A stretch of 64,000 nucleotides of DNA. It comes from Dendrophyllia cribrosa. Lineage: Eukaryota > Cnidaria > Anthozoa > Scleractinia > Dendrophylliidae. The notes below the pieces were generated by a model. The model did not search any database. It was not told where the DNA came from and worked only from the letters and a program-made list of their open reading frames with translations. Numbering within the stretch: position 1 is the stretch's first letter; each line of letters begins with the position of its first letter. The position numbers were made by a program, and so were the translations under genes. This document shows positions 36,807 to 40,409 of the stretch, one piece after another. The stretch covers positions 25,951,432 to 26,015,431 of the forward strand of contig JAJLRJ010000008.1 in assembly GCA_024195265.1 (NCBI GenBank), given 5' to 3'.

Positions 36807-39771
36807 GAGCAGCAGCAGCAGCAGCAGCAGCAGTAGCAGTAGCAGTAGCAGTAGCAGTAGCAGTAGCTGTAGCAGTAGCAGTAGCAGTAGCAGTAGCAGT
36901 AGCAGTAGCAGTAGCAGTAGCAGTAGCAGTAGCAGTAGCAGTAGCAGTAGCAGTAGCAGTAGCAGTAGCAGTAGCAGTAGCAGTAGCAGTAGCAGTAGCA
37001 GTAGCAGTAGCAGTAGCAGTAGCAGTAGCAGTAGCAGTAGCAGTAGCAGTAGCAGTAGCAGTAGCAGTAGCAGTAGCAGTAGCAGTAGCAGTAGCAGTAG
37101 CAGGAGCAGTAGCAGTAGCAGTAGCAGTAGTAGTAGTGGTAGTAGTAGTAAACTTTATTTAAGGATCTATTTAAGATTTATAAATTTGTCCTTGGTGGAT
37201 TGCTTTAGGGCAGTGGAATCTCCGGTTGCATTTTAATATATATATACATGTACTGTACATGTAAATCAGGTTGATGTCCTCAGTTAATATTGAAATTTAG
37301 TTAAGATTAAGTGCTGAAAAACTGTTACAAGGACAGTCAAGATGTTTCGGGGATAACTCCTTCATCAGTGTTGGTGAGAACACAAACACTGATGAAGGGG
37401 TTATCCCAGTTTTTTTCAGCACTCAATCTTAACTAAATTTCAATATTATCACTTAATGTGAGTGCTACGCAGCAAAAATATTTTTTTTGCTGGTGTCCTC
37501 AGTTGCCCAACAAAACCACAACAAAGCTCCAATTGACATCATCCAGTTGCCTAACAAAACCACAACAAAGCTCCAATTGACATCATCCAGTTGCCCAACA
37601 AAACCACAACAAAGCTCCAATTGACATCATCCAGTTGCCCAACAAAACCACAACAAAGCTCCAATTGACATCATCCAGTTGCCTAACAAAACCACAACAA
37701 AGCTCCAATTGACATCATCCAGTTGCTCAACAAAACCACAACAAAGCTCCAATTGACATCATCCAGTTGCCCAACAAAACCACAACAAAGCTCCAATTGA
37801 CATCATCCAGTGTGACGAGCAAAAATTGAAATGGGAACGAGAATATCTCAACTTCAAGACCCTCAAAAACTAAGACCTACATGTAAGACCTAAGACCCAT
37901 CTTAGTTTTCGTGATCACGAAAACTAAGACCCCTAAAATCCATTCCGTCGTGTTATGAAGTTGAATTATGACCGTTCTAAGTCTAATCCACCAAACTATC
38001 TTTCTTCCGATCCATTTCTTCGAATTTGAAGTTATATTTAGGGGTAAATTTTGGGGTCTTAGTTTTCGTAATCATGAAAACTAAGACCCCATCTTAGTTT
38101 TCGTAATTACGAAAACTAAGACTCTCAAAATCCAAACCGTTGATTTTATATGAAGTCGAATTATGACCCCTCAAAGTCTAATCCGTCGCATTATTATTCG
38201 TCCGGTCCGTTTCTTTGAATGTAAAGTTATATTTACGGGTAAATTGAGGGGGTCTTAGTTTAGTAATCATGAAAACTAAGACCCCCCCCACCCCCCCACC
38301 CCCCACCCCCCCCAAATTTATTAGTTGACGGCACCTATGATGTTAAGCAGGGTTGTTTTGACTGTTTCACCAGTCATAATTCAACTTCATATAAAATTGA
38401 CGGTTTGGATTTTGAGAGTCTTAGTTTTCGCAATTACGAAAACTAAGATGGGGTCTTAGTTTTCATAATTACGAAAACTAAGACCCCAAAATTTACCCAT
38501 AAATATAACTTCAAATTCGAAGAAATGGATCGGAAGGAAGATAGTTTGGTGGATTAGACTTAGAACAGTCATAATTCAACTTCAAAACTCGACAGAATGG
38601 ATTTTAGGGGTCTTAGTTTTCGTGATCACGAAAACTAAGACCCCTAAAATCCATTCTGTCGAGTTTTGAAGTTGAATTATGACCGTTCTAAGTCTAATCC
38701 ACCAAACTATCTTCCTTCCGTGATCACGAAAACTAAGATGATCTAAGATGGGTCTTAGGTCTTACGGGTAGGTCTTAGTTTTCGAGGGTCTTTGTTTTTG
38801 TAACACCCGCCAATGCGGCCATGCAATTGCAACCCAACCTCTCCAGTTAATCCAGAAATTCCATATTTCCCCCTCCTGTCGCTAAAATTTTGCAGTGCAC
38901 CCTCCCCCGAGCTTTGCAAGCCCCCCTCCCCCCCCCCCCCTGGTTTGTTGAGGTCGCAACTTGTTGAATAAGTAGAACACTTGTTCAAAATTTTAGAACA
39001 ATTGGCTGACATTGTTCAAAAAGGGAACCTTTAAGAAGAGCTGGAGTTTAATATTCATTTCCTGGCATGCAAAGCTACCTCATTTAAGCCCACATCTTCT
39101 TGGAATTTGCAAGAAATTCTAAGACTTAAATTATAATGGCATGCGAGTCTCTTTTGTTGCAATCCTTTCAAAATTTGACAGTCATGCTGTTAGAAAAAAT
39201 GATTCTTTTCATTCATTGATTAAGTTTAACAACAGCCCTAACCTCTCTTAAAAGATAAGCTTAAGTACTTAAGAAACTTAAATATAACTTCAGCCTAAGG
39301 GCATGGTCGCACTACGGTCAAAAACAAAAATTAGCCCGTGCAAAAATTGAGGAAAACAAAAGAAACCGCTCCGGTGGGACACGCTTTTTGTGGAATGTTT
39401 TTGTTTTTATGTCATTTTGCACGGGCTAATTTTTGTTTTTGATTGTAGTGCGACCAGGCCCTAAGTTTAAAAGCACAGCAAACAAATTAAAAATTGAATC
39501 AAATGATGGCAACTTACCAATACCCAAGGACTGCTGGTGTTGTTTTCACCGCGAAGAGCAGCACTTCCTTCGTTTCTTTGTTCTCTTCTGTGGTCAAAAC
39601 TTGGTGTTGAATTCTCCATACTTTCTCCAACAGTTCGGTCTTGTCATCTTTGCAAGTCACTTCGCTCTGAAAACAAACATGGAGCCGAAGGACGGCCGTA
39701 GTAAATCTGGGAGCTAGAGTCCAGTTTCTCATCCAGAAACGGTTTGTCATGCAACATGCCTTGCGTGACAC
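94..39771 (-). CDS. Unrecognised conserved-looking ~1,000-residue protein, at least 26 exons
   Basis: I do not recognise this protein. Exons, in order of transcription: 39518-39666 (or up to 39771), 36453-36535, 35462-35617, 34906-34955, 34690-34765, 31915-32079, 29879-30010, 28549-28624, 27199-27284, 26542-26601, 25760-25848, 25423-25568, 23988-24135, 23279-23371, 19644-19786, 15746-15869, 14448-14540, 10901-10974, 9954-10102, 9113-9240, 8274-8374, 4462-4574, 2819-2966, 2477-2527, 2078-2202 and 94-270 (stop at 94-96). From 34765 to 23279 and from 9240 to 94 each reading frame joins the next without a break across consensus splice sites. Readable segments include a proline-rich stretch ending NPYPDLVWQARQ, VGPCVFVGSLYPLGEEES, GYWVKEFWTC, a basic Ser/Arg-rich linker near 24100, and a C-terminus ending GITKASEI. 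I see no signal peptide, membrane segment or catalytic signature. Junctions 39518/36535, 35462/34955, 23279/19786 and 14448/10974/10102 do not match in phase, so small exons or other splice sites are missing. The gene is real with good confidence; its function is unknown. Confidence 0.72.
454..739. mobile_element. 286-bp palindromic MITE, copy 1
   Basis: Ends in TAGAGCAGTTTTCAATTGA and its inverse complement. The interior is partly self-complementary, with AAACCAAAACCAA on one side and TTGGTTTTGGTTT on the other in some copies. It has no coding capacity. It lies in the last intron of the unrecognised gene. Confidence 0.9.
799..1253. mobile_element. G-tract-ended element with internal CCCCTTTCATATA array
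   Basis: Starts with CCCGGG running into about 28 G and ends in a C tract with CCCGGG. The interior carries inverted TACGGGGATGCT / AGCATCCCCGTA near the ends and about eight degenerate copies of a word like GTACCCCTTTCATATACC. Related ends occur at 27548-27953. Confidence 0.65.
1299..1459. mobile_element. Fold-back element
   Basis: Arms CATTCCCTATTGTCGAATTG and GCAATTCGAAAATAGGGAAT with ACACTTTGTTTG/CAAACAAAGTGT inside; arms of about 60 bp. Confidence 0.75.
1659..1758. repeat. 25-bp tandem repeat, four copies
   Basis: Four head-to-tail units beginning AACAATATTGACCTGACATT, exactly 100 bp, with two substitutions among the copies. Intronic. Confidence 0.9.
2220..2421. mobile_element. TTAA-flanked MITE with ~105-bp monomer
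   Basis: Begins TTAACCCTTTAACTCCCTAG and ends GAAAGGGTTAA. The interior includes the dispersed monomer (TTTCATTTGAATG...CACCATAGGATTTCAT). TTAA at both ends suggests piggyBac-type targeting. It lies between the exons at 2202 and 2477. Confidence 0.7.
3051..3830. repeat. 76-bp minisatellite, about nine copies, split by a MITE
   Basis: Unit starts CCAGTCCATCACAGGGTGAC; starts at 3122, 3198, 3274, 3350, 3426 and 3502 are exactly 76 bp apart. The array resumes after the insertion at 3554-3739. It lies in the intron between the exons at 2966 and 4462. Confidence 0.92.
3554..3739. mobile_element. pogo/Tigger-like MITE with TA target duplication
   Basis: Ends CAGTGGAACCCCGCCTTACG / CGTATTAACGGGGTTCCACTG, with TA on each side (3552-3553, 3740-3741). 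Removing it and one TA restores GGAGTATTACTAC of the minisatellite. CAGTGG-type ends with TA duplication are typical of pogo/Tigger elements. Confidence 0.85.
4146..4298. mobile_element. Short MITE with TTAAAGGCCCAGTATCACCC ends
   Basis: Perfect roughly 22-bp inverted ends (GGGTGATACTGGGCCTTTAA at the right) around 110 bp of non-coding sequence. Confidence 0.85.
4688..4972. mobile_element. 286-bp palindromic MITE, copy 2 (diverged)
   Basis: Same length and ends as copy 1 with many substitutions, and only 40 bp from copy 3. Its older appearance suggests insertion at different times. Confidence 0.85.
5013..5298. mobile_element. 286-bp palindromic MITE, copy 3
   Basis: Near-identical over its length to the copy at 40698-40983, with intact terminal inverted repeats. 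Confidence 0.9.
6083..7679. mobile_element. Composite nested fold-back element, 1.6 kb
   Basis: Outer inverted ends CAATAGACGATATTCGTATT (6083) and its complement (to 7679). Inside the left end is a separate hairpin (6123-6210, GCGGGGGAAT / ATTCCCCCGC). Two 264-bp blocks, 6212-6475 and 7375-7638, appear identical and in direct orientation, and each is itself palindromic. The central 900 bp has no recognised coding sequence but repeats ACATGTCACGCT twice near 6650. It lies in the intron between the exons at 4574 and 8274. Confidence 0.75.
7913..8079. mobile_element. GC-rich fold-back element
   Basis: GGGTGCTCAAGCCTGCACAA pairs with TTGTGCAGGCTAGGGGTGCT, and GATGCTCAAGCAGGTTTTA with the Cs and Gs of AAAACCCGCTTGAGCACCC. 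It lies 200 bp from the exon ending at 8274. Confidence 0.75.
8630..8713. repeat. 7-bp tandem repeat CCGGATG, 12 copies
   Basis: Exactly 84 bp of uninterrupted CCGGATG units with no visible substitution, which suggests recent expansion. Reading through it gives a spurious frame. Confidence 0.95.
8760..9022 (-). mobile_element. tRNA-derived SINE
   Basis: On the minus strand the 5' end reads GGAGCCCGGCGTGGTTGTCT, then AGTCGTTAGGGCG and GTGTTCGGAGCCTGGTCTC, at the spacing of RNA polymerase III A and B boxes in a tRNA gene. It is degenerate and cannot fold as a functional tRNA. A non-tRNA body follows to about 8760. Confidence 0.65.
9303..9343. repeat. G-tract simple repeat
   Basis: About 17 consecutive G within a short purine-rich stretch, in an intron. 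Confidence 0.7.
9765..9928. mobile_element. Fold-back MITE close to an exon
   Basis: TAGACCAATTTCAATATATT and its near-perfect inverse at 9909-9928, with long internal pairing including AAACAAAAGAAAT/ATTTCTTTTGTTT. It lies 26 bp from the splice donor at 9954 of the unrecognised gene. Confidence 0.9.
9954..10102 (-). CDS. Exon of the unrecognised gene that begins in a GTT repeat
   Basis: The coding part reads TIEPALYKTYFSWWGASYI then NGDTSVITIEVCK, ending at donor AAG|GTATCA (9954). There is no AG dinucleotide between this sequence and a run of 15 GTT units (10059-10103 on the plus strand as AAC), so the nearest acceptor is TTTTATAAG at 10103. Taken literally the exon starts with a poly-valine run. 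The upstream exon 10901-10974, in its most natural frame (ADQAKTIAAPSAITKETVF), ends in a different phase, so this start is uncertain. Confidence 0.5.
10059..10103. repeat. AAC (GTT) trinucleotide repeat, 15 units
   Basis: Perfect 45-bp run that ends at the only plausible acceptor of the exon 9954-10102. Confidence 0.95.
10165..10427. mobile_element. 286-bp palindromic MITE, copy 4 (left end decayed)
   Basis: The right terminus (CTCAAATTTAAACTGCTCC) and the interior match the family; the left inverted repeat is barely recognisable. It lies next to the exon ending at 10102. Confidence 0.75.
10647..10787. mobile_element. Fold-back element
   Basis: ATCAAACACGAAAAAGAGTG pairs with CACTCTTCCTCGTGTTTGAT, and ATCCAAACGCC...GTGGGT with ACCCACTT...GTGTTTGGAT. 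The centre is a short non-paired loop. Confidence 0.8.
11140..11280. repeat. Dispersed ~105-bp monomer, tandem pair
   Basis: GAGTCTGTGGGTGAATCCCT at 11156 and GAGTCTGTAAATGGAATT at 11260 mark two successive units of the monomer also found in the TTAA-flanked MITE group. Confidence 0.7.
11290..12310 (+). pseudogene. CpG-rich exon-like pieces of an unknown plus-strand gene or transposon
   Basis: A GC-rich block (11290-11465) has an ATG at 11384 followed by 26 open codons with an alanine run and a good donor (GACAGG|GTAAGT at 11461). About 700 bp later a good acceptor (TTTATTATTGCAG) opens a terminal-looking piece: RRVVEQLERENKLPKNVGG then RSTTSNVEALIDKMQKG and a stop near 12308. The two do not join in frame (phase 0 gives an early TAG). 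I do not recognise the protein. It could be the remnant of an internally deleted DNA transposon lying inside the host intron. Confidence 0.35.
12320..13375 (+). pseudogene. Degenerate LINE reverse transcriptase (jockey/I-like)
   Basis: The pieces read as the second half of a non-LTR reverse transcriptase: GYGLSDVLVRWILSILHSR, then SSGPP-stop-GSPLSCILFNIYTA (the family has a conserved P-Q-G where the stop falls), a damaged catalytic block KCRDDVIIS where YxDD is expected, and an open stretch from about 12750 with VTYLGEVIDCRLTMVKHI, ending at a TGA (13245-13247). A further 40 codons in frame beyond that stop are recognisable. A frameshift, in-frame stops and the lost Y-x-D-D make it dead. It is in the same intron as the 14448-10974 gap. 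Confidence 0.85.
13682..13719. repeat. ATA trinucleotide repeat
   Basis: About 12 ATA units in an intron. Confidence 0.9.
13861..13891. repeat. G-tract simple repeat with nearby duplicated flank
   Basis: A run of about 28 G broken once. The flanks CAGTGGTGATCTAGACTCCA (13819) and CAGTGGTGGATTTAGACTCC (13909) are near-copies, so the unit around the tract is duplicated. Confidence 0.7.
14735..14925. repeat. Dispersed ~105-bp monomer, reverse orientation, with CAA repeat
   Basis: Two degenerate units (CAGCTTTCATTTTAATTGTC; ACGTTCATTTGAATGGTC) and an inserted short CAA run. Confidence 0.6.
15034..15410 (-). pseudogene. LINE ORF2 C-terminal fragment with zinc-knuckle
   Basis: The translation reads KSNHKLMIEIGRYEQITRDD then RLCPTCGSNEVEDEIHFRF-HCPKY, the Cys-rich tail seen at the end of many invertebrate LINE ORF2 proteins, with a stop at about 15034. 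Only the last 100 or so codons remain. Two dispersed ~105-bp monomers abut its upstream end. Confidence 0.8.
15405..15590. repeat. Dispersed ~105-bp monomer, tandem, reverse orientation
   Basis: Repeated CATTTGAATGGTCACACTAA and CAGACTCAAAAATTAGAACC words, with CAGCATAATAAACAGTACC between. Confidence 0.75.
17284..17304. repeat. C-tract simple repeat
   Basis: GGGGGTAC followed by a run of about 16 C; the same word family as the G-tract elements. Confidence 0.6.
17335..17700. repeat. Dispersed repeat family with GCTAATTGTTTATGC
   Basis: Shares about 350 bp with 33478-33840, including CGCTAATTGTTTATGC, CACGCAATTCATGT, GCGTTAACTTTACTTAG and CTTGGATGGTCGGTG. No coding sequence. The ends are undefined. 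Confidence 0.75.
18370..18860. mobile_element. 286-bp palindromic MITE, copy 5 (diverged, interrupted)
   Basis: Family-like sequence at 18372-18470 and again at 18690-18860 (CCAATCAGAAGTGCAAAAC), split by about 200 bp of unrelated AT-rich sequence. This is an old copy that probably received an insertion. Confidence 0.55.
18896..19153. repeat. 31-bp tandem repeat, eight to nine copies
   Basis: Unit GGCAGTCATTATATAAAAGG then CTCCTATATAT. The last two units lose TATATAT (25 bp). It overlaps the start of the GGCTCCTATGAGCC repeat family. Confidence 0.9.
19150..19505. repeat. Pyrimidine-rich dispersed repeat (CCAACTCCCCACCCTCCC)
   Basis: At least two internal units of about 160 bp, each with CCTCCCCTCCCTCCAATGCC and AAGGCAGGTGACCATTACAT. 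Homologues at 20862-20935, 27460-28030 and 54530-54690. Confidence 0.8.
19510..20862. mobile_element. Possible insertion bounded by AGGCATGTTGGT / ACCAACATGCCT
   Basis: It interrupts the pyrimidine-rich repeat. Both ends carry TAGGGATTTTTAGGG-type runs in the same orientation and short inverted ends. It contains the exon 19644-19786 of the unrecognised gene, so it cannot be only a recent insertion; the bounds may be chance similarity between two separate repeats. Confidence 0.35.
20202..20440 (-). pseudogene. Coiled-coil coding fragment of unknown origin
   Basis: The translation ends in a stop after SKLKTAEALFSEANQRLADA, KSKDFNNKVVVAQGLL and EMEDWQKRRASLDSKRLKM. The amphipathic helix and codon pattern look like true protein-coding sequence. 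No matching acceptor joins it to the surrounding gene: upstream is a short direct repeat (ATCATCACACCAATC twice). I consider it a captured or transposon-derived 3' coding end. Confidence 0.45.
21400..22830. other. CpG-rich block with long overlapping open frames, unexplained
   Basis: Higher in CG than its surroundings, with overlapping open frames on both strands of up to 147 codons around 21985-22440, but no recognisable domain in any frame and no convincing splice pattern. It lies in an intron (23279 to 19786) where one exon is missing by phase. It could be an unlabelled transposon or an unmethylated CpG island with an internal promoter. Confidence 0.3.
22885..23078. mobile_element. TTAA-type MITE relative with ~105-bp monomer, inverse orientation
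   Basis: TGTGACCATTCAAATGAAAC monomer followed by GGCACTCTTGGGAGTTAAAG at the end, the reverse of the 2220 copy. Confidence 0.65.
25883..25965. repeat. Truncated copy of the TTAA-type MITE family
   Basis: AACCCTTTCACTCTCAGAGTC end, then GGAGACATGCAGTGTAGTTC; it breaks off after GAGTCTGCACA. It ends 80 bp from the exon 25760-25848. Confidence 0.6.
26131..26249. mobile_element. Fold-back MITE
   Basis: TTTTTGTGACATGCGGTATA pairs (imperfectly) with TATTCCAGACATCACAAAAA; inner arms GGTAAGTGTTAT / ATAACACTTACC. Confidence 0.8.
27460..28045. repeat. Pyrimidine-rich dispersed repeat, split by a nested element
   Basis: GGCTCCTATGAGCCATCTTG at 27463 and CATCCAACTCCCCACCCTCC at 27961 are the two halves of the family also seen at 54530; 27548-27953 is inserted between them. 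Confidence 0.8.
27548..27953. mobile_element. G/C-tract-ended element with CCCCTTG target duplication
   Basis: Ends CCCCGGAGGGGAGGGGGG and a C tract followed by CGGG, with CCCCTTG directly repeated at 27541-27547 and 27954-27960. Uninterrupted homologues of the target at 54620 and 19370 give an empty-site comparison. The interior has repeated GACCCTATCC/CTAGAC-like words but no coding sequence. Confidence 0.7.
29879..30010 (-). CDS. 132-bp exon of the unrecognised gene, best-supported block
   Basis: The acceptor TTTTGATAG and the perfect donor AAT|GTGAGT enclose exactly 44 codons, including PFPILVGPCVFVGSLYPLG and RMEYSISGPQESN. It joins phase 0 to phase 0 with 31915-32079 upstream and 28549-28624 (EIFAKVVLSDIQLMKDDEV) downstream. 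The run of beta-strand-like hydrophobic and acidic alternation might be a C2- or Ig-like fold, but that is a guess. Confidence 0.8.
30161..30302. mobile_element. Fold-back MITE
   Basis: GGAAATGAAATTCAGGTTAA pairs with TTAATCTGAATTTCATTTC; inner arms AACCTAGCTTGATTTT / AAAATCAAGCTGGGTT. Confidence 0.85.
30355..31258. mobile_element. 904-bp pogo/Tigger-like element with TA target duplication
   Basis: Ends CAGCGGAACCCCACCTTACG / CCGTATTAACGGGGTTCCACTG, TA on both sides (30353-30354, 31259-31260), the same family as 3554-3739. The interior has broken frames; on the minus strand around 30890-31040 a stretch ADMKVVGKAVNRGARYSM then CVYRFMGQQNYIKLLKS looks protein-like but is not a transposase domain I know. 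Confidence 0.8.
32128..32710. repeat. Dispersed ~400-bp repeat, copy with nested MITE
   Basis: Shares GACTGTCCCGCCGAAATAAC, TTCTATAGAGCAAAACAGAG, CAAGATAATAAAGCAAGC and more with 51058-51480. It holds a nested element at 32193-32393. Confidence 0.8.
32189..32397. mobile_element. TTAA-flanked MITE nested in a dispersed repeat
   Basis: TTAACCCTTTAAGC at the left, GCTTAAAGGGTTAA at the right. The homologous point at 51126 (TATTGCTAAATG) has no insert. The interior is related to 45380-45590. Confidence 0.8.
32830..33160. other. Unassigned intron sequence
   Basis: GC-richer than its surroundings with a near-palindromic GGCACATGGCGCCATGCC (32950) and repeated GGTGCC words; no gene or recognised repeat seen. 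Confidence 0.4.
33478..33840. repeat. Dispersed repeat family with GCTAATTGTTTATGC, second copy
   Basis: See 17335-17700; this copy is less CpG-decayed. 33930-34140 carries a related sequence (ATCAATGTTAGAAGATTTTC). Confidence 0.75.
34690..35617 (-). CDS. Three exons of the unrecognised gene with an unresolved junction
   Basis: Exon 35462-35617 opens at TTTCCAG|TGG, joins the 36453 exon in phase 2, and encodes NEYLDETGLVKVIESWIK followed by NPYPDLVWQ. Exon 34906-34955 (50 bp) reads HVWRGQWNNFGKNT only in phase 0, and then joins 34690-34765 (TPYLDIEDVKPESYLIEE) correctly through AG+C. The 35462 donor (GAAAG|GTACAA) leaves phase 2, so the first pair do not match. A weaker donor 9 bp further on (TTT|GTGTCA) would restore the phase. 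Transcript data would settle this. Confidence 0.6.
35074..35334. mobile_element. 286-bp palindromic MITE, copy 6
   Basis: The left end (AGAGCAGTTTTCAATTGAG) is clear and the right end is slightly decayed; an internal deletion of about 25 bp. It lies between exons at 34955 and 35462 of the unrecognised gene. Confidence 0.85.
36704..37150. repeat. 447-bp GTA / GCA / GTAGCA array
   Basis: About 33 GTA units, then GCA units, then about 48 near-perfect GTAGCA hexamers, and GTA again. Only three or so interruptions. It lies in the first visible intron of the unrecognised gene. Frames through it (Val/Ala runs) are spurious. Confidence 0.97.
37287..37447. mobile_element. Fold-back element
   Basis: AATATTGAAATTTAGTTAAG pairs with CTTAACTAAATTTCAATATT; inner arms ACACTGATGAAG / CTTCATCAGTGT. 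Confidence 0.9.
37502..37812. repeat. 44-bp minisatellite, seven copies
   Basis: Unit starts GTTGCCTAACAAAACCACAA and ends CAATTGACATCATCCA; the copies differ only at one or two positions. A single diverged unit is present at the matching place of the related repeat near 53140-53210. Confidence 0.93.
37858..38790. mobile_element. 933-bp giant hairpin built of AAAACTAAGAC motifs
   Basis: Ends GACCCTCAAAAACTAAGACC and GGTCTTAGTTTTCGAGGGTC. The halves are inverted copies of each other about a C-rich centre near 38290, and each half contains shorter perfect palindromes (AAAACTAAGAC facing its complement across a TGATCA- or TAATTA-like centre) at about 37905, 38060, 38100, 38430, 38460 and 38620. 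There is no coding sequence. The related repeat at 53000-53270 lacks it. Confidence 0.85.
39295..39464. mobile_element. Fold-back MITE next to a splice donor
   Basis: CCTAAGGGCATGGTCGCACT pairs with AGTGCGACCAGGCCCTAAG; inner arms AAAATTAGCCCGTGCAAAA / TTTTGCACGGGCTAATTTT. It lies 53 bp downstream of the donor at 39518. Confidence 0.9.
39518..39771 (-). CDS. 5'-most visible exon of the unrecognised gene
   Basis: The frame is open from ATG 39771 (other in-frame ATGs at 39750 and 39732) to the donor TATTG|GTAAGT at 39518. It encodes a segment with EKVWRIQHQVLTTEEN and EVLLFAVKTTPAVLG. A convincing acceptor (TTTGTTTTCAG) lies inside it and would start the exon at 39666 in phase 0. So either this is the first exon, starting 43 bp from the FMO start codon on the other strand, or it is internal with the true first exon further upstream, possibly beyond FMO. 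I slightly prefer the internal-acceptor reading, because the residues above 39666 look less conserved in style. Confidence 0.6.
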
Positions 39772-39815
39772 AAGAGGGTTTTGCTTTCATGTGATCAACA
39801 CGAGATTTGCGAGTA
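39660..39815. promoter_or_regulatory. Putative bidirectional promoter between FMO and the unrecognised gene
   Basis: The FMO start codon (39815, plus) and the outermost possible start of the minus-strand gene (39771) are only 43 bp apart. Either the two share a compact divergent promoter with overlapping 5' ends, or the minus-strand gene starts further upstream and FMO lies inside its first intron. There is no TATA box. The position is inferred from gene arrangement only. Confidence 0.35.
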
Positions 39816-40409
39816 TGCCAAAGACAGTCGCTATTATTGGAGCTGGACCTTCAGGCTTAGCAGCAATCAAGTGTTGTTTAGAAGTTGGTCTCGAACCAAT
39901 CGCGTTCGAATTGGATCCATGGCTTGGGGGTGCTTGGAAGTACACGGATTTGGAAGAAGAAACCGAGAGAAGAAATTGTGTTGCTTACTCGACGATCACC
40001 AACACCAGCAAGCACATGAGTTGCTACAGCGATTTTCCCATGCCTAAAGAATGGCCAAACTACCTTCCACAGCAAAAGTTTCTCGAGTATTTTCAACTCT
40101 ACGCCAAACAGTTCGGGTTAGAGAAGAAAATTCGTTTCGAGTCAAAAGTCACAGCTGTGGATCCTTGCCCAGACTTCACCCAGTCTGGTCGATGGCGAGT
40201 GCACTATTGGGATAAGAAAATTAATGAGGAGCGAAAACAGGAGTTCGACTTTGTGATGGCTTGTACTGGAATAACTTGGGACCCCCGGGTACCACACATT
40301 CCAGGCATGGAGGGGTTTGCTGGTGACGTCATACACAGTAAGGAGTACAGGACATGGAAAAAGTTTGAAGGGAAGAGGGTGATAGTGCTGGGCTTGGGAA
40401 ACTCTGCAG
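39815..40409 (+). CDS. FMO exon 1: FAD domain and FMO signature
   Basis: 198 codons plus one base, ending CTGCAG|GTATAT. It carries GAGPSG, the residues around WKYTDLEEETERRNC, and the FxGxxxHxxxY signature. The split codon (G + GG) completes glycine in the NADPH motif. Confidence 0.96.

Larger units (their letters stand above)
37190..38945. repeat. Dispersed repeat carrying the 44-bp array and the giant hairpin
   Basis: The parts outside those two insertions (GGATTGCTTTAGGGCAGTGG; GGGAACGAGAATATCTCAAC; AACCCAACCTCTCCAGTTAA) match, in reverse order and strand, 53000-53270 inside MED13. Confidence 0.75.

Noticed and set aside
36650..37162. Long Val/Ala-repeat open frame
   Set aside because: It is a reading of the GTA/GCA simple array; no splice sites or conserved sequence.
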